A DNA stretch of 64,000 nt from Progne subis subis (GCA_022316685.1 JAKJHU010000846.1:1-64000), one strand, 5' to 3'. Positions 36,381 through 47,660 are shown, numbered from the stretch's first letter. Numbers and translations are program-made. The notes: generated by a model from the sequence alone, not told the origin.

Positions 36381-36735
36381 TGCCACTGGCCTTCTTGGCC
36401 ACCTGGGCACACCCTGGCTCATGTTCAGTCACCGTCACAGCACCCCCAGGTCCTTTTCCTGTGGGCAGCTTTGCAGCCACTCTGCCCCCGCCTGTGGAGC
36501 TGCCTGGCGTTGTTGTGGCCCGAGGGCAGGACCCAGCACTGGGCCTTGTTGAACCTCACACCTCAGCCCTTGATCCAGCCTGTCCAGATCCCTCTGCAGA
36601 GCCTTCCTGCCCTCCAGCAGATCAACACTCTGGCCCAACTTGCCTGCAAATTACCTGAGATAGCACTCAATCGCCTTGTCCAGGTTGTCAAGAAAGAAAT
36701 TAAACAGAACTGGCCTCAATAAACTGAACTGCAGC
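36381..36735 (-). mobile_element. CR1 fragment lacking its 3' end
   Basis: The first 247 bp match 30708-30954 with two substitutions and no gaps. The next about 100 bp (AAATTACCTGAGATAGCACTC..., AAATTAAACAGAACTGG) are CR1 but unlike the corresponding part of the other copy. On the left the CR1 stops abruptly instead of continuing to a tail, unlike ordinary 5'-truncated LINE insertions. Confidence 0.75.
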
Positions 36736-37367
36736 CCTTCCAGCAGTTCCAGTTGCTTCAGGCAACTGCTCCACTGGCCACTGGCCCTGCCGCAGTTGTC
36801 CTGGGCATTTCAGGGGGCTCAGCCGTTGCTGCTGTTGTTTTGCATCTGCACACGCATTCCCTCCCTTCCTGGGACACCTGATCCCCCGCTGGTGCTCTGC
36901 ATGTCTCCGCAGATGCCACAGGCACAGGTTGCTGTTAAAATTAGCCCCTGGCTCCCTCCTGCCCTCTTGGTGCCTGCTGTTGAAACCCAGCGCAGCTTTT
37001 GGGGTCCAGCACCCCCCATTTGGGCATTGTCCTACCTTTGCCCCAGGCTCTCCTTAAAAAACCTCGCCATGAAATTCCACTCCCCTGGGATGTTCTCCGG
37101 CCTTGAGGGTGTTGCATGTAGCACAGGTGTCCCTCTGGGCAGGTGTTTTGGGGGATGCTGAAGGCACTGGCGTTGAGGCACCAGGGATGTTTCAACCCTC
37201 GGTACCATGGGGAAGGATTCTCCACTTATCCAGGAGGATATCCAGAAATTAAAATGTGATACAGGTCAGCTGGGAAGTCCTGGGCCACATGTGGCACATC
37301 AGCGTCATCCTGGGGCAGGTCTGAAGGCAACCATAATTCCCAGACCTGCAAGATCTGCCCCCCACCC
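36736..37367. other. intergenic, unassigned GC-moderate stretch
   Basis: Has open frames on both strands (for example plus 36676-37161) but no recognisable protein. I see no supporting splice or start context. Confidence 0.3.
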
Positions 37368-37373
37368 TCTGCC

Positions 37374-37991
37374 TGTGGTGGTGCAGGACTGTTTAATTAG
37401 GTTTTTGTAAGAAGTTCATATTATGGTTCATTTCACTGTATCCCCAATGTTGTAACCCTTTTTGTGTTTTCTGTATAACAAGATGTTTTGTGTCAGCCCT
37501 CCCACCGTCCTCGCTCTGGGGCAGCCTGTCTATCACTCCAGGGGTCCCTTCTGGATTGTGAAATCTCAGGGAGAGGGCTTCAGGTGATAGGTCCCCTGGG
37601 GGGAATTCCTTTAGCTCTGGATTTTAGTGGTCCAGGGCTTGGGGGTGGGCACACCTTGTTACCCCCTGGATCCCCTGATTTGTTGTCTTGTTGTAACCCC
37701 CCTGGAACCCCTCCCCCACTTAGAAGGTAGTGGAGAGACTCTCTCGGCTCCTCAGCCTCTCTGCTCCTCAGCTCTTCAGCTAATAAACATCTTCTAACCT
37801 GCTAAGCTGAGAGCCAGCCTTTTCTCTTCTGCTGCCGTTGCTGTTATGACACTATTGAGTACAGCTGCCAAGAAGCTGACCCAGCAGGTGATAGCCTGCG
37901 TGCCCCCCGGACTGGGAACATTTTGTGGCTGTGTTGACCAGAGCTAGCCGGAGGTCATCTCCCGCCCAGAGCGGGGCCGGAACCAGACGCA
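37374..37991 (+). mobile_element. solo LTR (ERVK-like), perfect 6-bp TSD
   Basis: Homologous to 28559-29267, beginning TGTGGTGGTGCAG and ending CCAGACGCA. Flanked by the perfect duplication TCTGCC (37368-37373 and 37992-37997). AATAAA is at 37782-37787. The TATA box of the sister copy reads TTAGAAGG here, so its promoter is damaged. Confidence 0.9.
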
Positions 37992-37997
37992 TCTGCC

Positions 37998-39620
37998 CAC
38001 CCTGAAGCCCTCAGTAATTTCAGCCTGATACGGGACTTTTCACCATCTCTGCAAAACCAAGCCAGCTGAAACCCTTTGGGAAGTCAGGATGGTCTCAACT
38101 GGCTCAAAAAACAGTGAGTCAGTTTTCTTCAAATCTGGGGGATTTTTTTGGTTGCCCTCAGACAGCACAGTGGAACAGCCCCCAGTGAAGGGCTTTATCC
38201 AGCAGTTTTGAAGCCCGTGGTTTGCTCCAGAGGGACATCTCACACTCCACACAGACCTTTTTATGGAATCCCAGAATGGCTTGGGCTCAGGCTCTGAGGG
38301 TCTCAAGTCTCCCGTCAGGGAGACACAAAGCCTGTTGGGCTTGGAGGAACAACACTGGAGAACCTCCAGGAAAAAGTGATGGCGAAAAAACTTAAGGCAA
38401 CATGGATTGGAAGAGGGGGAAAAGAAGGGGAAATCTCTACAGTAAATACCATTATTCCATGCCTGGGAGCAATGGCAACCCAAACCCAAGTGGGGACTCA
38501 GAAACCAGAAGGGCTTTTTATTTGAGATTTTTACTGACATTTAATCTTGGGTTATTTTGTGATGCAGCGCTGGAGTTCTTCAGGCTGGACAGCTCTCGGC
38601 ACTGTTGCCAAGAGTGGGCCGCCCCCAGAAAGCCACGAAATCCGGGGTGTGGCTCTGGGGCACAACTGCTCTGGGTCACAGGTGGAATGTGTCGAGGGCA
38701 GGGACAAGGAACAGGGAGAGGCCTTCTGTGTGATTTCCAAAGGTGTTTAACCCCAGCAAGGGTCAGAGACAGAAAAACACAAAACCCAGTCTGGCAGCGG
38801 CTTACAAGCAGGCGAGGTCTTGGGAGAAGATACAATTTCCAACCAATAAGGGTTACATGGGGGAGGGACATAAGGCGGGATGTACAATATATAAACCAAT
38901 GAAGGAACACAAGGGGAGGGAACAGTCTAAACTAACCACTAGGATGTTGAGGATTGGGGGATTGATAGGGAACAGTCTGGAAAAAGGGATAGGGTTAGGG
39001 AAGGATTGACAATTCAGTAGGAGGAGGGAAGAGTAGGACCAGGGAAGAAAGACCACCAGGGCAAAACCAACAATACAGAGGGAAGGGAACAATCCATTAG
39101 AGATAAAATATAACAATACAAAATAGAGGAGAGGGGTTATAAAACAGACTATTGAAACTGAGCTGCAATTGAAGACACAATAAAAACACACTACAACAAT
39201 TTTCCTGCTTTATTTTTTCTGCCTCCCTGTAATTTTTTCTCTTCTGCTTCTCACCTTGTTTCTTTACTTAAAAATAAAGAGAGATGCAAACTACAGGAAA
39301 TCATTATGTGTTTGATTAAAGTGTAATATTTGAGCATTTCAATTTTCCAGTTGTATGGAGATAAAATAAGAAAATAGGTGAAAACCTCAGCCCCAAAGAG
39401 CAACCATTTGGAAGGAGAGAAAGGGAGAGAAAGAAAACACCTTGCAATTACTTTGCCATAGCCTGTTTCAGGTATGTGGCCCAGAAGGTTGTTTTAACCT
39501 TTTCCCTGAAAGGAGGATTTTTGGGAGCTCACAGCAGCTTGAAGGAACCCAGCATACATGCAGAACACTCCCCAGTTCATTTCATGAGAGAGCACAATTT
39601 TTAGTGGCTGAGGGGATGAA
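37998..39620. other. unassigned, weak LTR-like signals
   Basis: Around 39136 a plus-strand TTATAAAA is followed 40 bp later by AATAAA (39178), an LTR-like pair. On the minus strand AATAAA lies near 38518. No terminal repeats or TSD could be matched, so I do not call an element. Confidence 0.25.
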
Positions 39621-39624
39621 TGTC

Positions 39625-40060
39625 ATGAGTCCAGGGAAGGGAAGGGGCTGAAGCCTCAGGAGCAGCTGAGGGGGCTGGGAAAGGGGCTCAGGATGGAGAA
39701 GAGGAGGCTCAGGGGAGACTTCTGTCTCTGCACAGCTTCTGACAGGAGGGGACAGACGTGGGGTGGGTCAAGCTCTGCCCCCAGGGAACAGGGACCAGAT
39801 GAGAGGGAATGGTCTCAAGGTGTGACAAGAGTGTGAGAGAGTGGATATTTGAAAAGACATCTTGACAAAAAGGGTGGTCATGCATCAGACCAGGCTGTCC
39901 AGAGGGAGTGTTGCAGACCCCATCCCTGTAGAGCTTTAAAAGCCATGTGGATGTAAATGTGTGGGACATGGGTCAGTGGTGGCCTCGGCAGTGCTGGAGG
40001 AATGGTTGGACTTGATGGTCTTAAAGGGCTTTTCCAACTAAAGCAATTCAATGAGTTTAT
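39625..40060 (+). mobile_element. CR1 LINE 3' fragment
   Basis: Follows the CR1 3' order (GAAGAGGAGGCTCAGGGGAGAC..., GGTTGGACTTGATGGTCTT, GGGCTTTTCCAACTAAAGCA) and ends with a decayed tail near 40060. Confidence 0.8.
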
Positions 40061-41934
40061 GATGCCCCATTTGTATCTTAACATTTTGCCAAAAATGAAT
40101 TATTTTTCTTCCAGGAATTTCATCCTCCATTTGTATGGGTATGGCAGATGACAAAACAAAGCTGGGGTTTTTCTGACTCGTGGTGGTTGTTGCAAAATGG
40201 GAGCTGGTGAAGATTCACTACATTGAGCCCAAAGGGGGATATTGGGGCTGATTTAATTCTTCCTTTGAATTAGAGTTTTAAGCTCATAATACTCATTATT
40301 GCCTGTGTGCCTCCGTAAGGTGAGGGCAGGATAGGTGCTAGGATGTGCCACATCACCCTGTTTCAGGCAGAATGACCCCAAATTCATCCTTTCTCCCCCA
40401 TCCTGCCCTTATTTTTAGGGAGCAGAGGTTTTGGTCTGTTTTCCTTGGTAGCCCCTCAATGTTGTCCCTATCCCAGTATCCCACCTGCTCCCTGCAGCAG
40501 CAGTTTTGGGATACAACCACGACTATTACAGGAATTGTAGAAAAAAGAAAGCCTTCTCCTGGAAATATTCTTTGCTGCAAAATCCCACAAATTCTGACAC
40601 TAATCATGGACATTGTACTATTTTATTTATGAAAATAGCTCCTTGGTTTGCAATAACCAAAAATAAGGCAAGGTCAGCAACCTCTGTCCACATTCCCAGA
40701 TTCTCCTTAATATCTGGAGAAATGACTCATCAGTGGTTAATTACCTCAAAATCACAGCTGGTTAATTTAATTTCAGTATTCTGTCCAGATTATTTGATTT
40801 CTTTTGCTCTTCCCAAGGCCCTTTTCCCTGTCTTGGGGTGGATGCTGGCTTCATGGACAGGGTCTGACCAAGGCGACTGGGTCCAGCAGGGTTGGGGGAA
40901 AACAAACAAACAAACAAACAAACAAACAAACAAACAAGCAAACAAGCAAACAAATTGGTCTTTTCACATCCAGGTCTTTTGCCTGATTTTGAGGGCTCTT
41001 TCCCCATTCGTGGGGATACAGTGGAGGATGAGATGGTAGCCCGGATTCCGTATCTTCTGGTTCTGGTGCCATCTAGTGCCTTCCCAGCCCTTCCAGCCAG
41101 AGTTTCTTGGGAGAATATATCAGTGACTGAACTACAGTAAAAATCATCATTATTGCCTGCCTTGCAAAAAGGGTGCTGCTGAGAGCCCTCAGCTCCACCC
41201 ACCCACCCCTCCCTAGCCTTTCTGTGGGCTTAGGAGCAGGCTGAGCCGAGCCTGGAGCTCCAGAAATTAACAGGATTTCTCCCTGCAGCAGAGGGAAGGA
41301 GAGGCTGCAGGTGTAAAGCCAATTTTGGAGCATTTTGGATTACCTTACGGGCATTTTGAAGTTTTTCTATACCCCTCGACAAGCTGGGAATGCTGGTCCA
41401 GGGCAAGACCTTACACTGGCCGTTGAAGGATGAGGGAGCACTGCACCACTCTTCGAAAAACTTGGCTGTAGTATGCAATCCTGCTGCTTACTGGGAAAAT
41501 AAAACATTGAAATAAGCCTTTTTTTTTGGCTGTCAGGGAGCTCAGCCTCTCATGGAAATCTCACTCCCTGTGCCATGCCTAGGTGGGACTGCTTTAAATA
41601 TTGCACTAATTCCTCCTTTTGACAAGGAGGTAGAGGAAAGAGAGGTTGTCCAAGGAGTAAAGGATTCATCAGCTCCAAGTGGGATGCGTTTTTTATTGGC
41701 TTGAGACTTTGTTTTCAGAGGATCCCAACCACAGAAAATGCTTGGGAGGTGTGGAGGTTTCCCAGGTGGGCACCAGGGGCTCATCCTCCTTTTACTATGA
41801 GGGGGTTGAACTAAACAGCATTTTCAATTTGCCAGGCCTTCTTCGAGACGTGTTGTGAGATTGTTTTTGAAATTATCCCCTTTTTTATTAGGATTTACTC
41901 ACAGTGGTTTTTTATTCTCATCTTGGCATGTTAG
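40061..41934. other. intergenic with a CAAA microsatellite
   Basis: A (CAAA)n tract lies at 40901-40953 with two interruptions at its end. The open frames through it are repeat translations. No other feature recognised. Confidence 0.5.
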
Positions 41935-42245
41935 AGAAGAGGAGCCTTCAGGCAGACCTCAGAGACCCTGACAGGGCCTAAAGGAGCTCCAGGAGAGCTG
42001 GAGAGGCACTTTGGACAAGGCGTGGAGGGACAGGACATGGGGAAATGGCTTTAAATGGACAGAAGGCAGGGTTGGGCTACTGGGGAGAAATTGTTCTCTC
42101 TGAGGGTGGGGAGGCCCTGGCAACAGATTGCCCAGAGCAGCTGTGGCTGCCCCATCCCTGGAAGTGTCCAAAGCCAGGTTGGATATGGTTTGGAGTAACC
42201 TGGGAAAGGTGTCACTGCCCATGGCAGAGAGTTGGAATTAGATGG
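41935..42245 (+). mobile_element. CR1 LINE 3' fragment, left part
   Basis: Standard CR1 3' region (CAGAGACCCTGACAGGGCC..., GGAAGTGTCCAAAGCCAGG) ending at GGAATTAGATGG, where element B begins. The tail (AACCCAAATAATTCTCTGATTC) resumes at about 45255 beyond the provirus. Around 20 bp expected between these parts are missing. Confidence 0.8.
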
Positions 42246-42868
42246 TGTGGGGGTTTCAGGCAGATTTTGGGAGAACCCTCCCACGGGGCTCCCTCTCCCC
42301 TCCCCCAACCGGTTCGGGAAAAGACTTCCTCAGAGAGAAGTGGAAAAAACCTGTTTATTAAACAGGCAAAGCACTCCCAGCACAATACCCGATGACAAGA
42401 GCTTCGTGCCGCTTACGGAGGGATAACAAACTTAAAGAAAGTCTCCTCTTGAAGATCGTCACTGTGCTCCACCGCTCCGTCTCCACTGGCGTTGGGAGAA
42501 AAGGAGATGTGCAGGGCTGGTCTTGGTGGGGTGGGTCCCCTGTGGAGGCCCCCGGTGCTTCCCCAGGTCCTTAGTCTGGAGAGGTTGGAACAGTTCCGAG
42601 GAGAGGGCAAAAAAGAAAAAAAGAAGGAAAAAAAAAGAAAAAAACGGCAAAAAGCTTCAGCTGTTCTACAGCATCTAACTACGCTAGCACTAAACTAACT
42701 AACTGCCAGGGAAAAAAAACAACAGAGCTTCTTCAGTCTTGCCGAGTTCCAGCTCCCCCGCTTCAAGGTCACTCTGAGGAGCAGAGTTTTCCTGGGGAAA
42801 AACAAACCGCGCTTGCCCTCCCCTTTGCACCCAACAGACGATTGGGGATACACAGTCACCCCAGGACA
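42246..42868 (-). mobile_element. 3' LTR of element B
   Basis: Minus strand starts TGTCCTGGGG directly after the polypurine tract and ends CCACA at 42246. The minus-strand AATAAA lies in a short palindrome (42350-42366). An A/G-rich stretch at 42605-42650 is shared with the other LTR. Confidence 0.8.
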
Positions 42869-43206
42869 TCTTCCACCCCTTATCTCCATATCGTCAACTT
42901 ACAGACAGAACCAATGTATATTCCACATAAAACTTCCATCCATTCTCCCCACAAAAAAAAAAAACAATACAAGCAATACCCGTCATGCTCCTGTCATGTT
43001 CCACACTGAGCCAGTGAATCCAGGCCCCAGGCTGCAGGGCAGAAGGATTCCTCTCTCACTTACTCATACCTTCAACACTTGCTCATTCCTTCAACACTTA
43101 ACACATACCCTCTCAATTACACATTTCCTTCTATTTCATTCTGCATGGTTTAATGTACAGACAATGGCAATAGCATTTAGCAGACAGTGATGTTTATAAA
43201 TGATTC

Positions 43207-44435
43207 TCACCCAACAATCAGATCTCCCTGAGGTACACATCGTGTTGTTCCATCTTTCTGCATTATCCACCATGTGCAACCTGGTCCCTGAGCAAAGACA
43301 ACCCCATGAATGGGTTTGTCTGTACTTGAGGCAGACCTGATCCACACTGTCTTCCCTAACAGACCTCTGACATGCACCACTGGGACTTTATCTCCATCTA
43401 TTGTATGCAGAGGCTCAGCCTGGGCAGGTCCTGCTCGGTTGGTGGAGCCTCGGGTGTTGACCAACCAGGTGGCCTTTGCCAAATGCTGCTCCCAATTCTT
43501 GAAAGATCCCCCCGCAATGCTTTCAATTGGGTTTTTAACAATGCATTGTGCCTCTCCACTTTGCCTGCAGCGGGTGCATGATAAGGAATATGGTACACCC
43601 ACTCAATGCCGTGTTCTCTAGCCCAGGTGTTTATAAGGCTGTTCTTGAAATGAGTCCCGTTGTCAGACTCAATCCTCTCAGGGGTACCATGACTCCACAG
43701 GATTTGCTTTTCAAGGCCCAGGATGATGTTCCGGGCAGTAGCGTGAGGCACAGGGTAGGTCTCCAGCCATCCAGTGGTGGCTTCCACCATGGTCAGCACG
43801 TAGCGCTTGCCTTGGTGGGTTTGGGGAAGGGTGATGTAGTCAATCTGCCAGGCTTTCCCGTACTTATATTTGGACCATCGTCCGCCATACCATAGGGGCT
43901 TCACCCGCTTGGCCTGTTTGATGGTAGCACACGTCTCACAGTCGTGGATAACCTGAGAAATACTGTCCATGGTTAGATCCACCCCTCGGTCTCGTGCCCA
44001 CTTATAGGTGGCATCTCTGCCCTGATGGCCTGAGGCATCATGGGCCCATCGAGCTAGGAACAACTCTCCCTTGTGTTCCCAATCTAAATCAATCTTTGAC
44101 ACTTCTATTTTTGCTGCCCGATCTACCTGCTCGTTGTTTCGATGCTCTTCATTAGCTCTACTCTTGGGGATGTGGGCATCTATGTGGCGGACTTTCACAG
44201 GTAGTCTCCCTACCCTGGTAGCAATGTCTTTCCACTCCTCAGCAGCCCAAATTGGTTTCCCTCCACGCTGCCAATTAGCCTCTTTCCACCTCTCCAGCCA
44301 TCCCCACAGAGCATTGGCTACCATCCATCAATCAGTATAGAGGCAGAGCCTCGGCCACCCCTCTCTTTCATCAATATCCAAGGCCAATAGCTACACTAAT
44401 CTGTGTCCTTCTACTGTAAAAACTGCGTATTAGTG
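43207..44435 (-). pseudogene. retroviral RNase H / integrase remnant
   Basis: The minus strand reads, in order: the end of RNase H (to about 44190, with the VRHIDAHIPKS stretch), the integrase zinc finger (HDASGH ... CETC), and a catalytic core with WQID, ESDNGTHF and, exactly 35 residues after the second Asp, the Glu of GKVERHN, so the D,D-35-E triad is intact. The C-terminal domain continues in another frame to about 43207. Breaks: in-frame TAG at 44391-44393 and TGA at 44328-44330 in the RNase H part, and a frameshift near 43500. Integrase joins viral DNA to the chromosome. This open stretch is the longest plausible retroviral frame in the window, but it lacks a start and a complete polyprotein. 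The core looks closer to ERVL/class III integrases than to classical betaretroviruses. Confidence 0.85.
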
Positions 44436-44616
44436 ACAATATTGGGGCTATCTCTGGATATGCAAATAAACCTAAGGACCACAAAGGTATTAAGACCTCA
44501 AAGAAGCCTAAGGATCCAAAACACATCAAGGCCCCCACCCCAAGAGACATGAGTTCAAGCAGCATAGTTACTGACTGCTAAATACTAATCAGTACAGGGT
44601 TTTTCCACTCTCTTGA

Positions 44617-44634
44617 GCCCCACGTTGGGTGCCA
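44617..44634 (-). other. primer-binding site, tRNA-Lys
   Basis: Minus strand reads TGGCACCCAACGTGGGGC, matching the complement of the tRNA-Lys(CUU) 3' end at 17 of 18 positions from memory. It begins seven bases inside the LTR end, an unusually long spacer. Confidence 0.75.
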
Positions 44635-44641
44635 GGAAGTT

Positions 44642-45253
44642 TGTGGTGTTTTCAGGCAAATTTTGGGAGAAACCCTCCCATGGGGCCCCCCTCCCCTCCT
44701 CCAACTGGTTCGGGAAGTCTTCCTCAGAGAGAAGTGGAAAAAATCTGTTTATTAAACAGGCAAAGCACTCCCAGCACAATACCCGATGACAAGAGCTTCG
44801 TGCCGCTTACGGAGGGATAACAAACTTAAAGAAAGTCTCTCCTCTTGAAGATCGTCACTGTGCTCCACCGCTCCGTCTCCACTGGCGCTGGGAGAAAAGG
44901 AGATGTGCAGGGCTGGTCTTGGTGGGGTGGGTCCCCTGTGGAGGCCCCCGGTGCTTCCCCAGGTCCTTAGTCTGGAGAGGCTGGAACAGTTCCGAGGAGA
45001 GGGCAAAAAGAAAAAGGAAGGAAAAAGGAAAAAAAAGAAAAAAAAGGCAAAAAAGCTTCAGCTATTCTACAGCGTCTAACTACGCTAGCACTAAACTAAC
45101 TAACTGCTGGGGGAAAAAAAACCAGAGCTTTTTTTGTCTTGCCGTGTTCTACCTCCCCCGCTTCAAGGTCACACCTATGAGCAGGGTTTTCCTGGGGAAA
45201 AACAAACGGCGCTTCCCCTCCCCTTTGCACCCAATAGACAATTGGGGGATACG
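44642..45253 (-). mobile_element. 5' LTR of element B
   Basis: Aligns with 42246-42868 along almost all its length. The outer end stops after GGGGATACGAT without the terminal CAGGACA, and CR1 tail sequence follows at once. Confidence 0.8.
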
Positions 45254-45285
45254 ATAACCCAAATAATTCTCTGATTCTGTGATTG
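45254..45285 (+). mobile_element. CR1 LINE tail, right part
   Basis: TAACCCAAATAATTCTCTG followed by ATTCTGTGATT, the continuation of the CR1 at 41935-42245. Confidence 0.7.
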
Positions 45286-46760
45286 GCCTGACATGGGTTC
45301 ACTGGAGTTCAGCAATTCCAAGTTTGAAGCAGACACCCAAGGATCTGGAAGAAACAAAAATGGAAAGGTTTGGGTGTCACTGATCACACGTGAGCTAGGG
45401 ACAAAGTAAATGTACTCCTCAGCTGCAGATGGCATTTCATCAGAGGCACCAGTCAGGCTTCAGGAGCTGTGTCCAGTTCACAGCACCTACAGCAACGGAA
45501 AATGAATTTGACAGAGGACTCTTGTTTGTTTTCCCAGCTCCGATGTGGTTGCCCTGGATTCACCCGAAGCTGCCAATGCAGTGAGTAAGTGTAGAAAATT
45601 ATCTGAAATTAAACTTCCAGATAGCTTTCCCCCTGCCCACTCCAGCTTTGCGCTGAGACTGACAAGATGTTTCCTTCCCAGTGGCTGGTACTCAATTCTG
45701 ATTTTAAACCGAATTGTAAATCCAGATGACTAAACAAATCCATGAGAAAACTTCCAAGGGGCATTTGTGAATCAGCAGTTGTCAGGACCCTCAGGACTGC
45801 TTTTGCTTTACGAAAACTCAAGACATAGACTGAGTGGGGCATGGGATGGATCCTTGTCTGCCCTTTAGCATCAGTAACGAGGATTTCTCCCTTTTTGCCC
45901 CAAAGTTCTTGTAAATGCAGGATTTGTCCATCCCAAGTTTGCATTTTGCAGACATTCTGCTCCTTCCCTGTGCAGACAGAAGGGAAATTGCATCCCTGGG
46001 CTGCTCTGGAGAGAAAGACACAGCAGCTGACATTCAGAGATGACAGCCCCAAAAAGGAGAGGCAAAACTAGTATTTCAGCTAAGGGAGGTGATGCCTTCA
46101 GCAAAGAACACAGTTTACAGATTCTCCAGGGAACTGAGGAACAAATACACTTAGCACAACCCTTCCAGTACTCATTTCAAAGCAGGCAAACTAAACTTTC
46201 AGCCACAAAATCAATCTGCATTTTAACTAATTCACTGGGAAAAACACAATATTAAATCTAACCTGGTTTTGTGTAGTTTTGATCAGTTATTACTCCAGAA
46301 ATAATAATTCCCACAAAGTCAAGTGGCTCCTACATAGGGAAGTGCCAAGGGCCACAGGAGAAGATTTAAGCCTTCCATTCAGTGTACCCTACAGCCTATA
46401 GACTCTGGGTATCTCTTGGTGATAGAGAAGAAAATATTTGGGAGATATTTTGTCTGTCCTCTTGCCTTATCTGCATTGAACTCCACGGCTCTGTTCTCTT
46501 CAGCTGCTGATAAGAACAAAATAAAATCTGAGACTGGTGCCCACCTCTGCAACAACCACCAGGCCCAGAATTTGGCTCCACAAATGCCAAGGTCTTGGTG
46601 AGGCTGAAAATCAACTCACTTCACCTTCATTATCCATATTGGTACTTTAAATACATGGATAAATGGCCTTCCTGATTTGCACAGGGAGCTTTCTCATGTG
46701 ATAAATACATGTAAAACACTGGAAATATACTGAATAGTAGTAGTAGTAATAATAATAATA

Positions 46761-46800
<40 letters not shown>

Positions 46801-47135
46801 CCATTTTCATTTTGCCTGTGAGGGGGCTGGCAGGCAGCAGGACCCCAAGTTCAGCACAGTGCAGTTGTACTTTACCATCCTCCTCTTGTGGCTCCAAATT
46901 CCCCAGTCCAATTTTGTGGTTCTCTGAACACAGCTCACCTTGGCACCACCCCCCTGGTCAGAGAGGACCTGCCTTGTAGCATCAGCCTCTGAATCAAACA
47001 GTCCCACTGCCCAGCAGATGTCTGGGAGGATGGGACAGGGGGATGCAGTCAGAGAAATAATGGTGAGAAGATTACTCAGACATCTGAAGGACTCAGGTGT
47101 GTGGACAGGTGGAAACTGTGATGAAATTGCATGCC
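45286..47135. other. intergenic; possible plus-strand exon 45538-45580
   Basis: A 43-nt segment is framed by a pyrimidine-rich acceptor (TTGTTTGTTTTCCCAG) and a consensus donor (GTGAGTAAGT). Its peptide matches nothing I know. No other gene signal seen. Confidence 0.25.
46735..46799. repeat. (TAG)n(TAA)n(ATT)n microsatellite
   Basis: Triplets change from TAG to TAA/AAT to ATT along 65 bp, so the AAT and ATT halves can fold on each other. Confidence 0.95.
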
Positions 47136-47139
47136 TGGA

Positions 47140-47660
47140 AGGGATTCTGCAGGGCACAATGAGCCCCAAAACAGAGAGGACAGGGAGCTGCTGGAGCCAG
47201 TCCAGAGGAAGCCAAGGAGATGCTCCCAGGGCTGGAGGCCCTCTGCTCTGGAGCCAGCCTGGGAGAGCTGGGGGTGTTCACCTGCAGAAGAGAAGGCTCC
47301 AGGGAGACCTCAGAGACCCTGACAGGGCCTAAAGGGGCTCCAGGAGAGCTGGAGAGGCACTTGGGACAAGGCATGGAGGGACAGGACACAGGGAATGGCT
47401 TTAAATGCAGGGAAAGCAGGGTTGGATGGGGTACTGGACAGGAATTCCTGGCTGTGAGGTTGGTGAAACCCTGGCACAAGTTTCCCAGAGAAGCAGTGGC
47501 TGCCTCTGGATCCTTGGAAGTGTCCAAGGCCAGGTCGGACAGGGTTTGAAGCAACCTGGGCTAGTGGAAGGTGTCCCTGCCTGTGGAAGGGGGTGGAATG
47601 GGACGATTTTTAAGGTCCCCTCCATCCCAAACCAAACTGTCCTGGGATTCTGTGATGGGC
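47140..47660 (+). mobile_element. CR1 LINE 3' fragment
   Basis: About 520 bp of CR1 3' sequence from the ORF2 end (AGAGAAGGCTCCAGGGAGACC) to the tail (CCATCCCAAACCAAACTGTCC...GATTCTGTGAT). It lies about 280 bp beyond the predicted ARK2N polyadenylation site. Confidence 0.85.

Larger units (their letters stand above)
42246..45253 (-). mobile_element. partial provirus inserted in CR1 (element B)
   Basis: Two direct LTRs (42246-42868 and 44642-45253) enclose about 1.8 kb with a lysine-type PBS, a short leader and an RNase H/integrase remnant on the minus strand. Gag, protease, most of reverse transcriptase and env are absent. The leader joins RNase H near 44435, an internal deletion. A purine-rich tract lies just inside the 3' LTR (42869-42882, GATAAGGGGTGGAAGA on the minus strand). 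The LTRs differ by many point changes and small indels, so it is old. No TSD is visible, and the outer end of the 5' LTR seems eroded together with adjacent CR1 bases. Confidence 0.85.

Noticed and set aside
36676..37161. 161-codon plus-strand frame
   Set aside because: Starts inside a CR1 fragment; the rest matches no known protein and has no splice or promoter support.
38000..39200. Possible LTR with TATA and poly(A) motifs on either strand
   Set aside because: No terminal TG/CA pair with matching target duplication could be found and the two strands give conflicting signals.
40506..41202. Frames rich in NKQT or CLFV repeats
   Set aside because: Translation of the CAAA microsatellite.
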